Shown here in pieces: positions 44,948 through 53,884 of a stretch of DNA of 64,000 nucleotides. Origin of the DNA: Apoda limacodes (taxonomy: Eukaryota; Arthropoda; Insecta; Lepidoptera; Limacodidae); the NCBI GenBank assembly GCA_946406115.1, contig OX291553.1, positions 8,747,001 through 8,811,000 on the forward strand, given 5' to 3'. Position numbers and translations under genes: made by a program. The notes under the pieces were generated by a model. The model was given only the letters and a program-made list of their open reading frames with translations, did not search any database and was not told the DNA's origin. Each line of letters opens with the position of its first letter. The first letter of the stretch is position 1.

Positions 44948-46863
44948 TATATATATAAGTAAGTAAGTAACCAATTAATATAACAATAAATTTTCCATCG
45001 CGTCTATAAATACATCTCCGCATGATTTTCTCCGGGATTGCTAAACAAATTTTCATTTTATTTGGGTTTTTATTATTGAACACTTTTTAAAGAAGAGTTG
45101 AGGTTCTAAATCTGTGCTCTACCATGCTGGTGACTTGTTCCGCACCAGTCCTATCATGAGGCTAAGTGCGGAAGACATAAATCCAACTAACTAAAGACAG
45201 TAAAAATAATACACACGTCAGCCAAATTTCCCGTTCTTATTTTGCCTCCAGACAGCAGAGCTGCTATACCCAGCGGGTAAGTTCTACCTATACTTTCGCT
45301 GTAGTTTTTGCACGCTACTCGCAGATTCTTTATGGTCTCAAGATGGTCTTCTCTTGTCCCAAAGGTCATATTTAGGAGAGCCACATTCATTCCCGCACTC
45401 AACATCTTCTCCATAACTTCGACATTGTTAGTGGACGGTCCTGTGTGTAATCAGAAATAGTCAGCTGTGCAATAGAAGGTGTTAACTAGTTTTTTGAGTG
45501 ATTTTTTTTATCAGTGAATTTGTTGGATAAGTATTTGCATTTGGTTTTCCTTATCATAGGTGTATACTTTGGGATAAACATTTTTATATAAATATTTAAC
45601 ATAACTTTTGCTATCTTGTAGGAAGTTGAGGTAAAATAGTAAAAGAATATTGATTTTCAAAATAAAAAAATTATGCTTTGGTACTTACATAATTATGGTT
45701 TTTACATAATAAAAGCACTTACCTCCTTTTAGCATTAAGCTTATTGTAAAACATAACATTTAATACTATATGCTTACAGAATGCAAAAATATTTACCTAC
45801 GTCCTCATTCAAAGGAATTTTATGGTAATTTTAAATCGCCCATAAAATAAATTAAAAAAAAACTAAACTCTTTAAACAGAAATCTCACGGAAAATTCACA
45901 GCCACTTAAAGATACCTTTCATATAACATTAAGTATTATTTAATGTTTAGGTATCTGCTATTATAAAACAGTAGAGCTATGCTTGTCTGTACCTAAAATA
46001 TCATAAACCTCTAACAGACCTATGTATGTAAATAAATTAGATATTCATACAACTGTAGCTAATGTACAGAATATTAGATATCAGGGTACAATAAACTCAT
46101 ATTCTTAGCGACTTATTAGTACACTGCAAGGAACTGACATCCTTTGCATTGATCCTCCGAATTTTCCTCCTCGTTTCCTCCTAAGGGTATGGGAGTGGCA
46201 CGGAAGATCCCTACTTTTTATGAGGGAAATAACTAGGGCTTCGACTGGTAATTTCTAAAAATATCATTAAATAACTAACCCATCGATGCAACAATTAACT
46301 AAGGCATTGACTAGTAAATAATAAAATATCACGATGTAAAATACCCATCGATACAACAATTTTTTGCAACTCAATGCAACAATCAACTCGGGCTATAACT
46401 AGTAATTATTATAACATCATAATTTTATCCATCGATTCAACAATTAACTCGGGCTATGACTAAAAAAAATATATTCATCTAAGCAGCAATCAACTCGCGG
46501 CTTGAATAAAAAATAATAATATAATGTTAACTATCTATCACTGCAACAATTAACATGAGGCTTTGACCAGTAATTAATAAAATATTATGAAGACATATAC
46601 GCATCTACCCAACAATTAATTTGGGCTTTGACTAGTAATTAATAAAGTTTCACGATATAAATTACCTATCCATGAAGCAATTCCACATCTAGGCTTTGAC
46701 TAGTAATTAATAAAATAACATGATGTTAATTACCCATCGATGCAACAATGCCTGTGAGACGATCCTGCGCCTGAAAGCCCTTTAGTTCTAATTTTAGCAA
46801 ATGATCCAAATGTGATTGAGCAAAATTTGCTCTCAGTTGAGGAGGTTGATCTTCAGCTTCTAA
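27372..46863 (-). CDS. Pyruvate kinase-like 2 (full-length, catalytically degenerate)
   Basis: Eight exons on the minus strand join in phase without a stop: 46734-46863, 45217-45440, 44262-44591, 43825-43971, 42667-42768, 31261-31506, 30160-30382, 27372-27550 (1581 nt, about 526 residues; animal PKs are about 530). All domains are present: N-terminal helix, A, B and C. Against PKM numbering R73 is L, D113 L, T114 L, E118 K, K270 Q, E272 Q, G295 Q, D296 E and T328 S; N75 and R120 remain. Phosphotransfer is therefore unlikely. The effector side is kept: TSTGKS loop, Trp482, Arg489 and GWKQGSGSTNTM. All introns are GT-AG. The initiator exon was not found and must lie right of 46863. It is an open, spliceable gene with intact phases, so a maintained pseudoenzyme is more likely than a dead copy; tissue of expression is unknown. 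Confidence 0.88.
27551..28811. other. Part of PK-like 2 intron 7
   Basis: AT-rich intron DNA. 28399-28470 holds a reversed 3' scrap of S1 ('tttttagggtatcgtaccca', 'ctgtctgtctgtctg'). No exon is seen. Confidence 0.5.
28812..29323. repeat. Dispersed repeat R4, copy a
   Basis: Matches 42236-42645 in the same orientation: shared 'agtacattg.gtatt', 'gactcgagtttgtaatttc', 'agtaaataaataaa', 'taaagttaaaac', 'aatgacactgtttac' and the end 'gtgtgatg.aaaat'. The end is an inverted echo of the internal 'tttttcatcacac'. It is probably a non-autonomous DNA element; it has no frame. Confidence 0.6.
29337..29893 (+). mobile_element. LINE family C 3' end
   Basis: A coding remnant ending HYSQAYNDSFTVTAIRLWNS, LPFDVKKSTNFKNI then stop (the RLWNSLP motif is usual near the end of ORF2 in Jockey/L2-like LINEs). 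Then comes a 3' UTR with 'cctctacccaaaggttgtct' and 'gataagaccgccaatttgtt', repeated at 59285-59515, ending near AATAAAG. Confidence 0.7.
30160..30382 (-). CDS. PK-like 2, C-domain exon
   Basis: 223 nt starting TPMPCDQATATSLAAVL. Contains IIVITSTGKSAQIVAKYRP and CPIIAVTRYPIIARQMHLW, then RGIMPMIYE, all close to the family. The STGKS loop holds the effector 6'-phosphate in allosteric PKs. It is the best conserved part of the protein. Donor GTATTC, phase 1. Confidence 0.95.
31261..31506 (-). CDS. PK-like 2, A-domain exon
   Basis: 82 codons, AAVPVIISSQILSNM, then LLDISNCILDGADSLVLSSE, then TAIGEYPVEVVECLQNACRE. This is the strongly conserved '[20 protein letters not shown]' motif with Gly to Ser and Lys to Ile. 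Acceptor 'gcgacag' was chosen because it gives a gap-free alignment; donor GTACGA. Confidence 0.9.
31930..32102 (-). mobile_element. LINE family A 3' tail
   Basis: 'aaggtggcaaacaagcctac', 'ggtccgcctgatggtaagcg' and 'gcgcgttgccgatcccttaa' match the 3' end of the LINE at 15966-17160 in the same reversed orientation. The LTR element at 32103 begins directly after it. Confidence 0.8.
32103..34690. repeat. Left LTR
   Basis: 2588 bp with TG...CA ends. It contains a poly(A)/(TA) run near 32190-32236 and an internal tandem duplication with period 549 (32640-33188 and 33189-33718). The other LTR has the same structure, so the duplication predates this insertion. Confidence 0.88.
34694..34711. promoter_or_regulatory. 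Candidate primer-binding site
   Basis: 'tggttgccttcgaccagg' starts with TGG (complement of a tRNA CCA end) three bases inside the left LTR. I could not match it to a particular tRNA. Confidence 0.35.
36138..36440 (+). mobile_element. Retroposon fragment nested in the LTR element
   Basis: 'cctactaatattataaatgt', 'ggaatttggcatgcagaagg', 'tatagcaaacttcattagta' and '.gccaggcggagcc' are phrases of a common lepidopteran retroposon, also seen at 6949-7060 and 50880-51062. It either inserted into the master element or is part of it. The 71-codon frame inside is not a gene. Confidence 0.5.
37571..37726 (+). CDS. Unassigned 51-codon frame in LTR-element interior
   Basis: ATG at 37571, stop TGA at 37724-37726. 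The product starts MTTLDILVLSAYKFLYNSYK and continues with ELGLKCGIPGDKKFGVTH. It looks protein-like but matches no gag or pol motif I know. The opposite-strand frame 37575-37970 (131 codons) overlaps it; neither is supported by other signals. Confidence 0.2.
   Translation: MTTLDILVLSAYKFLYNSYKDLELLSELGLKCGIPGDKKFGVTHILARVCG
38753..38761. promoter_or_regulatory. Polypurine tract
   Basis: GGGGGTGAA directly abuts the first base of the right LTR, as expected for the plus-strand priming site of an LTR retroelement. This fixes the element's orientation as plus. Confidence 0.7.
38762..41346. repeat. Right LTR
   Basis: 2585 bp, matching the left LTR base for base over long stretches. Visible differences are the A/TA run length, 'gtgttaagcat' against 'gtgtttagcat' (near 40665 and 34008), and changes in the last 60 bases. 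The tandem units lie at 39297-39845 and 39846 to about 40375. Confidence 0.88.
41378..41791 (+). mobile_element. Dimeric repeat S1, copy d
   Basis: Head 'tcggccaagtgcgagtcgga', two half-units ('gtttgttgtctaggagaccc' and 'cttttgttgtatgggagccc'), tail with 'gacagacggacggacagcgg', end 'aaccctaaaaa'. It starts 31 bases after the LTR element's right boundary. Confidence 0.85.
42236..42645. repeat. Dispersed repeat R4, copy b
   Basis: Second copy of the repeat at 28812-29323, about 100 bases shorter through internal gaps. It ends only about 20 bases from the donor site of the 42667-42768 exon, in intron 5 of PK-like 2. Confidence 0.6.
42667..42768 (-). CDS. PK-like 2, short A-domain exon
   Basis: 34 codons, IANGIVISRQELGSDIN then AKRLVVAQKNMIARANL, aligned with [26 protein letters not shown]. 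The Mg-ligand Asp296 is Glu and the preceding Gly is Gln. Followed by the 11.2-kb intron 5. Confidence 0.9.
42840..43824. other. PK-like 2 intron 4
   Basis: AT-rich intron between exons 43825-43971 and 42667-42768. 43185-43325 ('tgccgttaccttaaaatttg', 'cccctaaaggggtaaaatgg') looks like the tail of an RTE-type retroposon. No exon is seen. Confidence 0.4.
43825..43971 (-). CDS. PK-like 2, exon with catalytic Lys to Gln change
   Basis: 49 codons: IDIVIVPFVKSGSNIVELK, LLGPKGKKIAVVAQIQTFEG and YKNIDEILS. In the family motif SKIENHEG the Lys is the essential acid/base residue and the Glu a Mg ligand; both are Gln here. Borders 'tttcag' and GTGAGT are strong. Confidence 0.93.
44262..44591 (-). CDS. 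PK-like 2, B-domain exon
   Basis: 110 codons carrying the whole mobile B domain: VYGDTVDLRPDD, YTIYVDYANLAEQLKKGDM, LLDNETIMLKVE, RGGLLGSSRDVFVPNVPLEM and FSEKDVIDIE. The beta-barrel layout and the LGS...VNLP-type turn match the family, although 'VDDG' reads LLDNE. This exon has no counterpart in PK-like 1. Confidence 0.93.
44647..44896 (-). mobile_element. LINE family A 3' fragment
   Basis: Minus-strand frame reads FYRLYNGMFSEELFEMMPKG, then HRTARHRQGIHPHTLEQ and a NELP-like end, matching the 15966-17160 copy with a short internal deletion. Sits in intron 2 of PK-like 2. Confidence 0.85.
44897..44970. repeat. (AT)n microsatellite
   Basis: About 30 TA repeats with one interruption ('tatcatatat'), followed by four copies of AAGT. 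It directly abuts the LINE fragment and is likely polymorphic. Confidence 0.95.
45217..45440 (-). CDS. PK-like 2, exon with altered active-site loops
   Basis: 224 nt. Contains GPSTNNVEVMEKMLSAG, MNVALLNMTFGTREDH (family MNVARLNFSHGTHEYH; Arg73 to Leu, His78 to Phe) and IAALLSGGKIRTG (family VALDTKGPEIRTG). Acceptor 'cacacag', donor GTGTGT. Confidence 0.93.
46250..46733. repeat. Degenerate ~65-bp minisatellite related to an exon/donor junction
   Basis: About eight decayed units spaced about 65 bases, each with a form of 'ggctttgactagtaattaat' and a form of 'cccatcgatgcaacaat' (near 46280, 46345, 46370, 46430, 46476, 46536, 46602, 46668). The final unit is the coding end and donor of the 46734 exon itself, so the array reaches a splice site of PK-like 2. 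Confidence 0.75.
46734..46863 (-). CDS. PK-like 2, first recognised exon
   Basis: Encodes LEAEDQPPQLRANFAQ, SHLDHLLKLELKGF and AQDRLTGIVASM, aligned with the PK N-terminal helix and 'TGIICTIG'. The acceptor used is 'aaatag', with an in-frame stop just upstream. It ends in phase 1 before GTAATT. There is no initiator Met, so at least one 5' exon is missing. Confidence 0.85.
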
Positions 46864-47219
46864 CTATTTAAAAATAAAAAGTCGTTGATAAAAAAATATT
46901 TGATGTTATATTTTCAACCTGTATACCGGGCGCAACAAAATAGGACTATAAACTAGTATCATAAGTATAGGAGCATTTAACAAAGGTCTAAAGTTAAAAT
47001 TGCGACCTTTTAAAATATACAAAAACTTAAATTCTTTTAAAAGTTGTATAAGATAAGTGATAACTCTAAAAGCAGCTGTTTGAGTCCATATTCCCCGAAA
47101 GAGTAATTCCCCTTTTCTTGAATCCTGATAAAATATTCTTTTCTAAATATTGAAATACTTTCTAGTAATGCTGAATAATACCCCTATTCTTTGACAACCT
47201 GTATACATAATAAGTATAT

Positions 47220-47285
47220 GACAGCAACCATCAAGCAAAATAGCTTGTAAGCTTGTTTGCTACCTTAATGGTATAAAAAAAAACC
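47220..47285 (+). mobile_element. LINE family A terminal scrap
   Basis: 'aagcttgtttgctaccttaa' followed by 'tggtataaaaaa' is the 3' terminus of family A in plus orientation. Nothing else of the element is left. Confidence 0.55.
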
Positions 47286-47940
47286 TTATAGGCCTGGAAA
47301 TTATTTTAAAAAAAATCAAAAAAATCAATTTAGACTTCCATTTATGCCACAGAATCAATTAGTATTCTCACCAATAAATGTATTTAAAAGTATTAGCTTT
47401 TATACGAGAAGATTGACTTACGATTGGAATTGAGTTTATCGTCAAGAGTCAACAACCCCTTTAGGTTCAGGAACCCGAGTTATGTGCAAATTGTGTTTTA
47501 TCTATTTATATGATATAATAACTAAGCCAGTAATCATTGTTCATAATAAAAAATATAGTCAACTGGATACCAAAAACATATAGATTCCAACTGTATCAGT
47601 AAACTTTTGGAATCTGACTATAAAGGAAACACATTATTGATTCCTTTTTTTTTAAGAGCTGCTACAAAATCTAATTTAACCGATCCAGGCAGTTGTCATA
47701 TATCAGCAGTCGATAAGCAAAGTCAGAGGCCATAAGGGAGGTTTGAAAATTTTGAAAATCCAGTGGCCACCAGCTATATAACGTCCGGTAACCTGCACTA
47801 GGCCAGCGTGGTGGACTATATGGCCTTAGCCTTCTTCTCCAAGAAAAGGCCAGTGGGGCTTATAACTACTGAGGCATAAATATATAAATTATCCAAAAAA
47901 CATTGTGACTAATAATTAAAAAATACTGTGTTAAGTAAAA

Positions 47941-48379
47941 ATCGGCCCAGTGCGAGTCGGACTCGCGCACGAAGGGTTCCATACCATTATCTATAAAAAC
48001 GGCAAAAACATCACGTTTGTTGTATGGGAGCCCGCCTTAAATATTTGTTTTATTTTAATTTAATTATTGATTAGATGTTTCAAACACAGATTTTTTAAAT
48101 AATCTGTGAATATTTCAAGCGTCTTGCCGGTATCAATATCGAGCAAATACGAGCAAAAAAATCATGTTTATTGTATGGGAGCCCCCTCAAATATTTATTT
48201 TATTCTGTTTTTTAGTATGTGTTGTTATAGCGGCAACAGAAATACATCTTTTGTGAAAATTTCAATTGTCTTACTATCACGGTTCATGAAATACAGCCTG
48301 GTGACAGACGGACGGATGGACAGCGGAGTCTGAGTAATAGGGTCCCGTTTTTTAACCTTTGGGTACGGAATCCTTAAAA
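47941..48379 (+). mobile_element. Dimeric repeat S1, copy e
   Basis: Head 'atcggcccagtgcgagtcgg', two half-units, tail 'gaaatacagcctggtgacag', end 'tttgggtacggaatcctt'. The segment between the half-units differs from the other copies (48065-48110). Confidence 0.8.
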
Positions 48380-48422
48380 CTATTAAAGTTCTCAAACGAC
48401 AACCTTAAGAGAATATTCGCAG

Positions 48423-48545
48423 CGTGCTTCATACAAATTAATTTTTCACTTGTTTTTGTCATTTACTGATCAAATACTGTGAAATTTTGTAGACATAATA
48501 TCAAGCCGAATGTATATGTCAGTGCTTTTCCAAAATCCCAAAGAA
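48423..48545 (+). repeat. Dispersed repeat R5, copy a
   Basis: 'cacttgtttttgtcatttac' and 'aaattttgtagacataatat' recur at 57710-57800 and 63915-64000. Class unknown; it is short and AT-rich. Confidence 0.5.
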
Positions 48546-48959
48546 ATGTTTTTTTTATTAAGTTATCTTATTTGAGACGATTTTTATGAAAAACTAGCAT
48601 CCTGTATAACTTTCTCCAGTCGCCAACGTCCTTTAGAGCTTTTCTCTATGAGCCGCACCATCGCGCTCCAAATAAAATGCTTTGTTTATTAATAATAGAA
48701 ACATAATTAAAAAAAACGTAGAAGTAGCCTTACGTAAATATGAATGTACAATCGGGAACCCTGGATCAGCGTCTATAAACCATACCATGATTAAGCTTTC
48801 CTATATTATTATAAAATAATCACATACATATACAAAACAGATAGAAATTATAGTACAAATTGTATTGAGAAGTCTTAATAAATATGACAGCTTTAAATGA
48901 CAGATCTTTTAAAAGATGTGAATCCACTTTGCAAAATTATAATGCTTACTATGTGGCGA
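48546..48959. other. No gene seen
   Basis: AT-rich, without exon, RNA gene or repeat that I recognise. Confidence 0.35.
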
Positions 48960-49480
48960 TAAAAAATAAACATAATTTATTTTTTCTGAACTGACTATGC
49001 AGTTGGCTGTTGCAGCCATTACTGCTTCACCGGGCTTTGGGGCGAGACTCTGAAGGAGTCTCAGCCCATATAGCGCCCACCGCTCGGAAAGCGGTTTTGG
49101 AGGGTCTGGAGTTCATGGAGATTGCGTTTGGATAACGCATAGAGGACGCTAGCATTAGCTTATATGGGGCGAATGCAGGTGACGTAAAGAGTCAGCTTAT
49201 TTCTAAGCGACATCTTTCTGTACTTGCCTATCATGGGATATAGACGACCGAGGACAAAAGCGGCTTGGTCTCTAACTATTTTGGTGTGATCGCGGAAGTT
49301 CAAACGTCTTTCCAGGGTCACACCAAGATATTTGGCCTTGTTTTGCCAAAGAATGGCACGGCTGAAGAGTGAGGGAGAAGATGGTCACAGAGAGCGGCCT
49401 ACGATGAAGAGAACGGCAGAGCTTTTTTCGGGATTCACTGCGATTCTCCATTTCCATACATCATAGGCATAGCTCTAGCT
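48960..49480 (-). mobile_element. LINE family B (Jockey-clade) fragment
   Basis: On the minus strand the pieces WRIAVNPEKSSAVLF-like, then GLTLERRLNFRDHTKIVRDQ-like, MIGKYRKMSLRNKLTLYV-like and the 3' region 'atggctgcaacagccaactg' follow each other in shifting frames. It is the 3' half of the family seen at 23765-24890. The listed 61-codon frame is out of register. Confidence 0.7.
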
Positions 49481-49852
49481 CTTAAATATCGTATGCCTAC
49501 ACGTGTGCGTGCACGTTACCCTGCGTTGTAATGTATGGAACAGTACGAGACAGGGCACAGTGCTTGCGTGACGTGCACGTGCTCGTACGCGTAATGCGTA
49601 ACGTCACGCAATGCAGCTCTTATGAGACAAAACGGCTGCGTACCCGCGGATAGCGGAACGACAACATCACATTGGCACGTACAGTGATGACTTTGTAAAC
49701 TTTGGCTTTCCCTATTAGATGACACACCTAACCGGTTTGAAGACGCGCGGCTCCTTGTTCCGCGTGACTACGCACGGCGCGCGCATGAGTGGTACAGTGA
49801 AACTGAGAACTGTTCCACAGCTGATGGCCCATTACGAATGGCTCAAAATCAT
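49481..49852. other. GC-richer stretch of unknown origin
   Basis: Many CG-containing words ('gtgacgtgcacgtgctcgta', 'cgtaatgcgtaacgtcacgc') with partial palindromes. It lies between two mobile-element fragments and is probably part of a further element. No gene is seen. Confidence 0.3.
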
Positions 49853-50399
49853 TCAGTGGTCCAAGGAAATAGCTATAAATATCCTCCTCACGCGAAGATG
49901 CTCGTGTAAAATGAAACGCGTGTGAACGCTTCCCGAACCAATCTGCAATGTATGCTGAATATCTTCGTATGTTTCACCTGTTTTCTTGAATTTACTTTTT
50001 ACTGCTAGCACACTTTCTTCCATGACAGCCGTCGAAGGACGACCACTCCTTTTTTCTTCGCCCAAAGTAAGGCGACCGCGCTTGAACTCGCTATGCCTTC
50101 GGTAGATGGTTGCTCTTGAAGGTCCTACATCCATAAAAGCCATTTGAAGTCGATCAAATGACTTATCAGGTTTTGGCCACATTTAAATTCGTAGAAAATC
50201 ATCGCACGAAAATGTTCACGATGGAAATCCATTTTTTAATGAGATTCGATAATAGCTCTCAAAAAAATGTGAAGGGAAATTCGAAATTCGAAAACTGGTA
50301 TTTTTATTTTTAAATGACCAATTTTTTTCAAAATAATTACAAGTGGCCAGTGCGTTAAACATAAAAACTTTTTTTCGTGAAACTTTCTGCGTGGCCTGG
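49853..50399 (-). mobile_element. mariner 5' part with transposase N-terminus
   Basis: Left terminus at 50399 ('ccaggccacgcagaaagttt' on the minus strand, next to TA), leader, then ATG at 50230-50232 opening MDFHREHFRAMIFYEFKCGQ. A frameshift near 50155 leads to SFDRLQMAF, then PSRATIYRRHSEFKRGR, KRSGRPSTAVMEE and ILHEHLRVRR. These are the two helix-turn-helix regions of mariner transposase. The frame ends at 49853 and the catalytic part is absent. Confidence 0.88.
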
Positions 50400-50403
50400 T
50401 ATA

Positions 50404-50879
50404 AGTGCTACGTTGTGACGTGTAGGAAATAATGCCTCGCGATTTCACTTACGAAAAACGTTAATATTATTGAAAATAATTCAGATAAAAAGTCTAATGC
50501 CCTTCTCCATCTTAACAGAAATCTCCTCCCTGAGCCAAAACGTTGCAATAAAAACTGGGAATCAAATATGGAAACGGAGAAAGTGTCCTTAGTTATTTCC
50601 TAGGGATGCTTCTGCTATTCCGACGAAAAAAACAAAGTCACTAAAATTAATCCTAATCCTTTTTTTTTTGGCACCGCTGTTTCATTCACGCAAACAAACC
50701 AGGGCTATATAACTATACTAAAAGTATCCCTGCGCCAAAACTCAGGTTAATTGTATTCTTCATTGCGATCTTAAATTATAACAAACATTTGAGCAATTTT
50801 ACTTGATTGTTTTTTTTTATATAGAGATATAATAATTTATACAAAGAATTAATAATTATTACATTCTTGTTTATCCATC
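50404..50879. other. No gene seen
   Basis: AT-rich stretch between the mariner and a retroposon fragment; nothing recognised. Confidence 0.35.
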
Positions 50880-51062
50880 CATATTCCATACTAATATGAG
50901 GAAGTGAGTTTGTTTTTGACTTTCTTTATGTACTAACCAAAATCCAGGTGGTCGAACCAGGCTCCGGGTCTAGCTTGCCATAGGAAACTTTCTTACAAGG
51001 AGTTTTTGTAGGAACCCTACGCTGATAACCGAATTAAAAGCGGGTGGAGCCGCGGGTATATT
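50880..51062 (+). mobile_element. Retroposon fragment
   Basis: 'tccatactaatatgaggaag', 'ttgccataggaaactttctt', 'ctacgctgataaccgaatta' and 'gcgggtggagccgcgggta' correspond to the repeat at 36138-36440, with internal gaps. Confidence 0.5.
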
Positions 51063-51531
51063 TTAGTGTTATTATAATTCACTTTTAATAGTCTTACACT
51101 TGCAATCAGAACTTACCACGTGAGAATTTGGCATGATTAGGCGCTAAGAAATTGATTACTTAATCCTTCAGCGAAACTAGCGAACGTAAATCAATTGTTT
51201 ACAATATAAATATAAGTATAATTTTATTGCTGATTCTAATTCAAGTAAATAATAAAAAAATGTGTAAATATTTCAAAATCGTGAACAAGTTTTAGTTCTC
51301 AAAAATGACAATACAAAAATGTCATATATTTTACCAATAGATTCAACCTTACAGACCACAGAAAAGAAATATTAAATTTTATTCTGTTAAATTCGTGTAA
51401 ACTGACATTGGCAAATATATGAGTCTGCTGACTCAATTAAAGCCACAAAAAAGACTTTTATAAATAAATAAATATACCTTATATTACGTTTAAAGATATA
51501 TGATGTTCACAAATAGATCGCAAAATATTAA

Positions 51532-51712
51532 CCAATGTGTGGATTACGTATAGTTGTTGCTAAAAATTCTCGTTTGAAATCCATAGAAATAAGATATACA
51601 TTGCGCATTTCAAATAACGTATGAAATTCATCGATTGTCGCGAAACCGCAATGTATGTCTTATTTCTATCGAAAATTGTTGGCAATAACTTACATAATCG
51701 ACACACAGATTG
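51532..51712. repeat. Foldback MITE-like element with ~65-bp arms
   Basis: Left arm 51532-51605 ('ccaatgtgtggattacgtat' to 'aataagatatacattgcg') pairs with right arm 51648-51712 ('cgcaatgtatgtcttatttc' to 'aatcgacacacagattg') around a 42-base centre. The arms have several mismatches. No transposase frame. Confidence 0.75.
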
Positions 51713-51763
51713 TTCAGAAGTAAACAAAAAGCAATCGATTTCATATATCCTTGCTAATTAATG

Positions 51764-51920
51764 AACCCTCGTAGGTCACCACTGCTGGGGCACGGCCTAC
51801 CTTCAACCATTTCAACCATACGGTTTTTTTTCAACTTATGCAAGTTTCCTCACGATGTTTTCCTTCACTGGGAAGCCTGTGGTGACAATATTTTGTGGAT
51901 ATGTAGGTGAATATTATAAC
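51764..51920 (+). repeat. SINE-like repeat ('tttcctcacgatgttttcct')
   Basis: Longer copy of the element at 18416-18494: 'ggtcaccactgctggggcac', 'caagtttcctcacgatgttt' and 'tgtggtgacaatattttgtg'. A common lepidopteran interspersed repeat. Confidence 0.6.
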
Positions 51921-53236
51921 ATGAGACATAAACATGTTACATACAATAAAATATTGTGGCCGATATATTGAGCCCGACATGGGCTCACTTAGATAATCAG
52001 GTTGAGGCTATGTATGAGGATATTTGACAAAGCAAAGACAAAGAAGATCCTTTATGATGAATTATTTCTTCAAAAAGTCACCTTACTGGCAACAGGCCTG
52101 GAACGGTCTGAATAAGCCTTGATGGGTTGTCCAAAAGTCCAGACTTTATGCTGACTTTTAATGGGCAAATATACAGCGATGTCTCTGTAATCAATACTGA
52201 AAAACTGCCAAAATTGGCAGCGATAATATGCATGGTACGTTTGATACACTGAATATTAACCTCGAATTTGAAAGAATTCGTTTGGTAAAGTCTACGCTCC
52301 GTTTAACGAATGCCTACAGAACCCCGAACATTTTCAACTTCAAAATCGCTTTCAGTGCCTAACAGATTACAAAAATATGGTTAATGATGGATCTATATGA
52401 CAGGCTGGTGGAAACTGTCCAAGCAGTTCATTTAGTTCTTAAAAGCTCGTCGCAAAAGAAAACATAGAAACACTATGATCAGCCTCTCAATCTTATGAAA
52501 GTGCGGCGAGAAACCAAATTACAGTCTTTGTCTGATAGGTCCGAATACACGCAGCTCAATACATATTATACAATAAATCTCGAGAGCCATACGATGCGAT
52601 ATACACCACTTTTACACTAGACGTCGAGTTGTGGTTTTTGATTTACTTTGTCTTGGATGTTTTTTTACATAAGTAGCTGGTTATGTAAAATGTAAATCGT
52701 CTCTCTAAATACAATATATTATGTAGTAAATTGACAAGAAGTTTGGTCGCTAGCTATATTCTTAGCGAGTGACTAACGCGCCTTATCAATTTTAAACTTC
52801 TAGGGGGAATGACGTCTACAATATTATTGATAAAAGCACATATTTCTGTATTGTATACCAATAGATATTTAGGCTGTATAAGTTTTTTTTTTCAATCTGT
52901 TATAGTTTAGCCGTATGGACACAACAAAAGTACACAAATTTCGTCTGATGATTTTTCCGAACGACCCCTCCGGAAAAACCTAAGACGTTTATTGAATTTA
53001 CAAGCATATCTACCAGTGCCGTATCACTGCAATCCAAGAATGACCACAACGCTCTTAACAGAGCGAAAATATCGGGAAATTATAAAAAAGTATTAATAAA
53101 GTAAAGAATATCTATTAAGAGATTAAGATCTATAAAAAATGGGGAAAATAACTTTTATATTCCTGAATATAAAAGATAAAAGATATTCCTGAATTTAAGG
53201 CCGCAATTAAATGTATGTAAAAAAATAAAAAATAAA
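51921..53236. other. No gene seen
   Basis: AT-rich; several short frames but no family match, splice pattern or clear repeat. Confidence 0.35.
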
Positions 53237-53290
53237 CCGGCTAAGTGCGTCAGACTCGCGCATCGTGGGTTACGTAACATCAGATAATAA
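53237..53290 (+). repeat. S1 head scrap
   Basis: 'ccggctaagtgcgtcagact' and 'cgcgcatcgtgggttacgta' are a decayed head of the S1 repeat. The body is missing. Confidence 0.5.
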
Positions 53291-53884
53291 TGCACGAGCC
53301 TAACTCGCCGTCAATTTGTTTTTTTTACTACGGAGCTTAGAATATAATAGTTTTAAGTTTGAAGCTTGTATGTGTTACCGGTTTTTCTTTTCATGTTTTT
53401 TTTTTGTGGAGACACCTTACATTATATTATTTATATTTTGTTATTTTTTCTTATTCATGAAGAATTTCCCTATAATAATTTGAAATAATAATAATTATAA
53501 TACTTCTTCGCATGAGCGCGGGAGTTAAGTTGCAAACGGCCTGTGTGGATTCTGCAGCCCTTGTTCCTCGGTCGTAATTTCGAAGGTCTCAAAAACCGAT
53601 TCTCTGGTGTCTTATTTTGGCAAGTTGGAAGTACTAAGTTTAAAGTACATGACCTTGCTATATCTCTTTTAGTTTCTGAGATCTAAGGCATCTAAAGTAC
53701 ATAATCTACGTGTCGCTACTTTTTGTCTAATACCGCCGCCCGTGTGTAATTTAGTTAAATTCACGACATAAACTATTATTTTGTTAAAAACCATAAATCA
53801 AACATTTTTGGAAATATCTCCAGGATATTCTGTAGTGATATATCTGTCGAGAAAAGTTGCTAGAATAGCATTCACTTGGGAAAT

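Noticed and set aside
46250..46740. CRISPR-like array of spaced repeats
   Set aside because: The units are degenerate, the spacers are not unique, and the context is an intron of a eukaryotic gene; it is a minisatellite.
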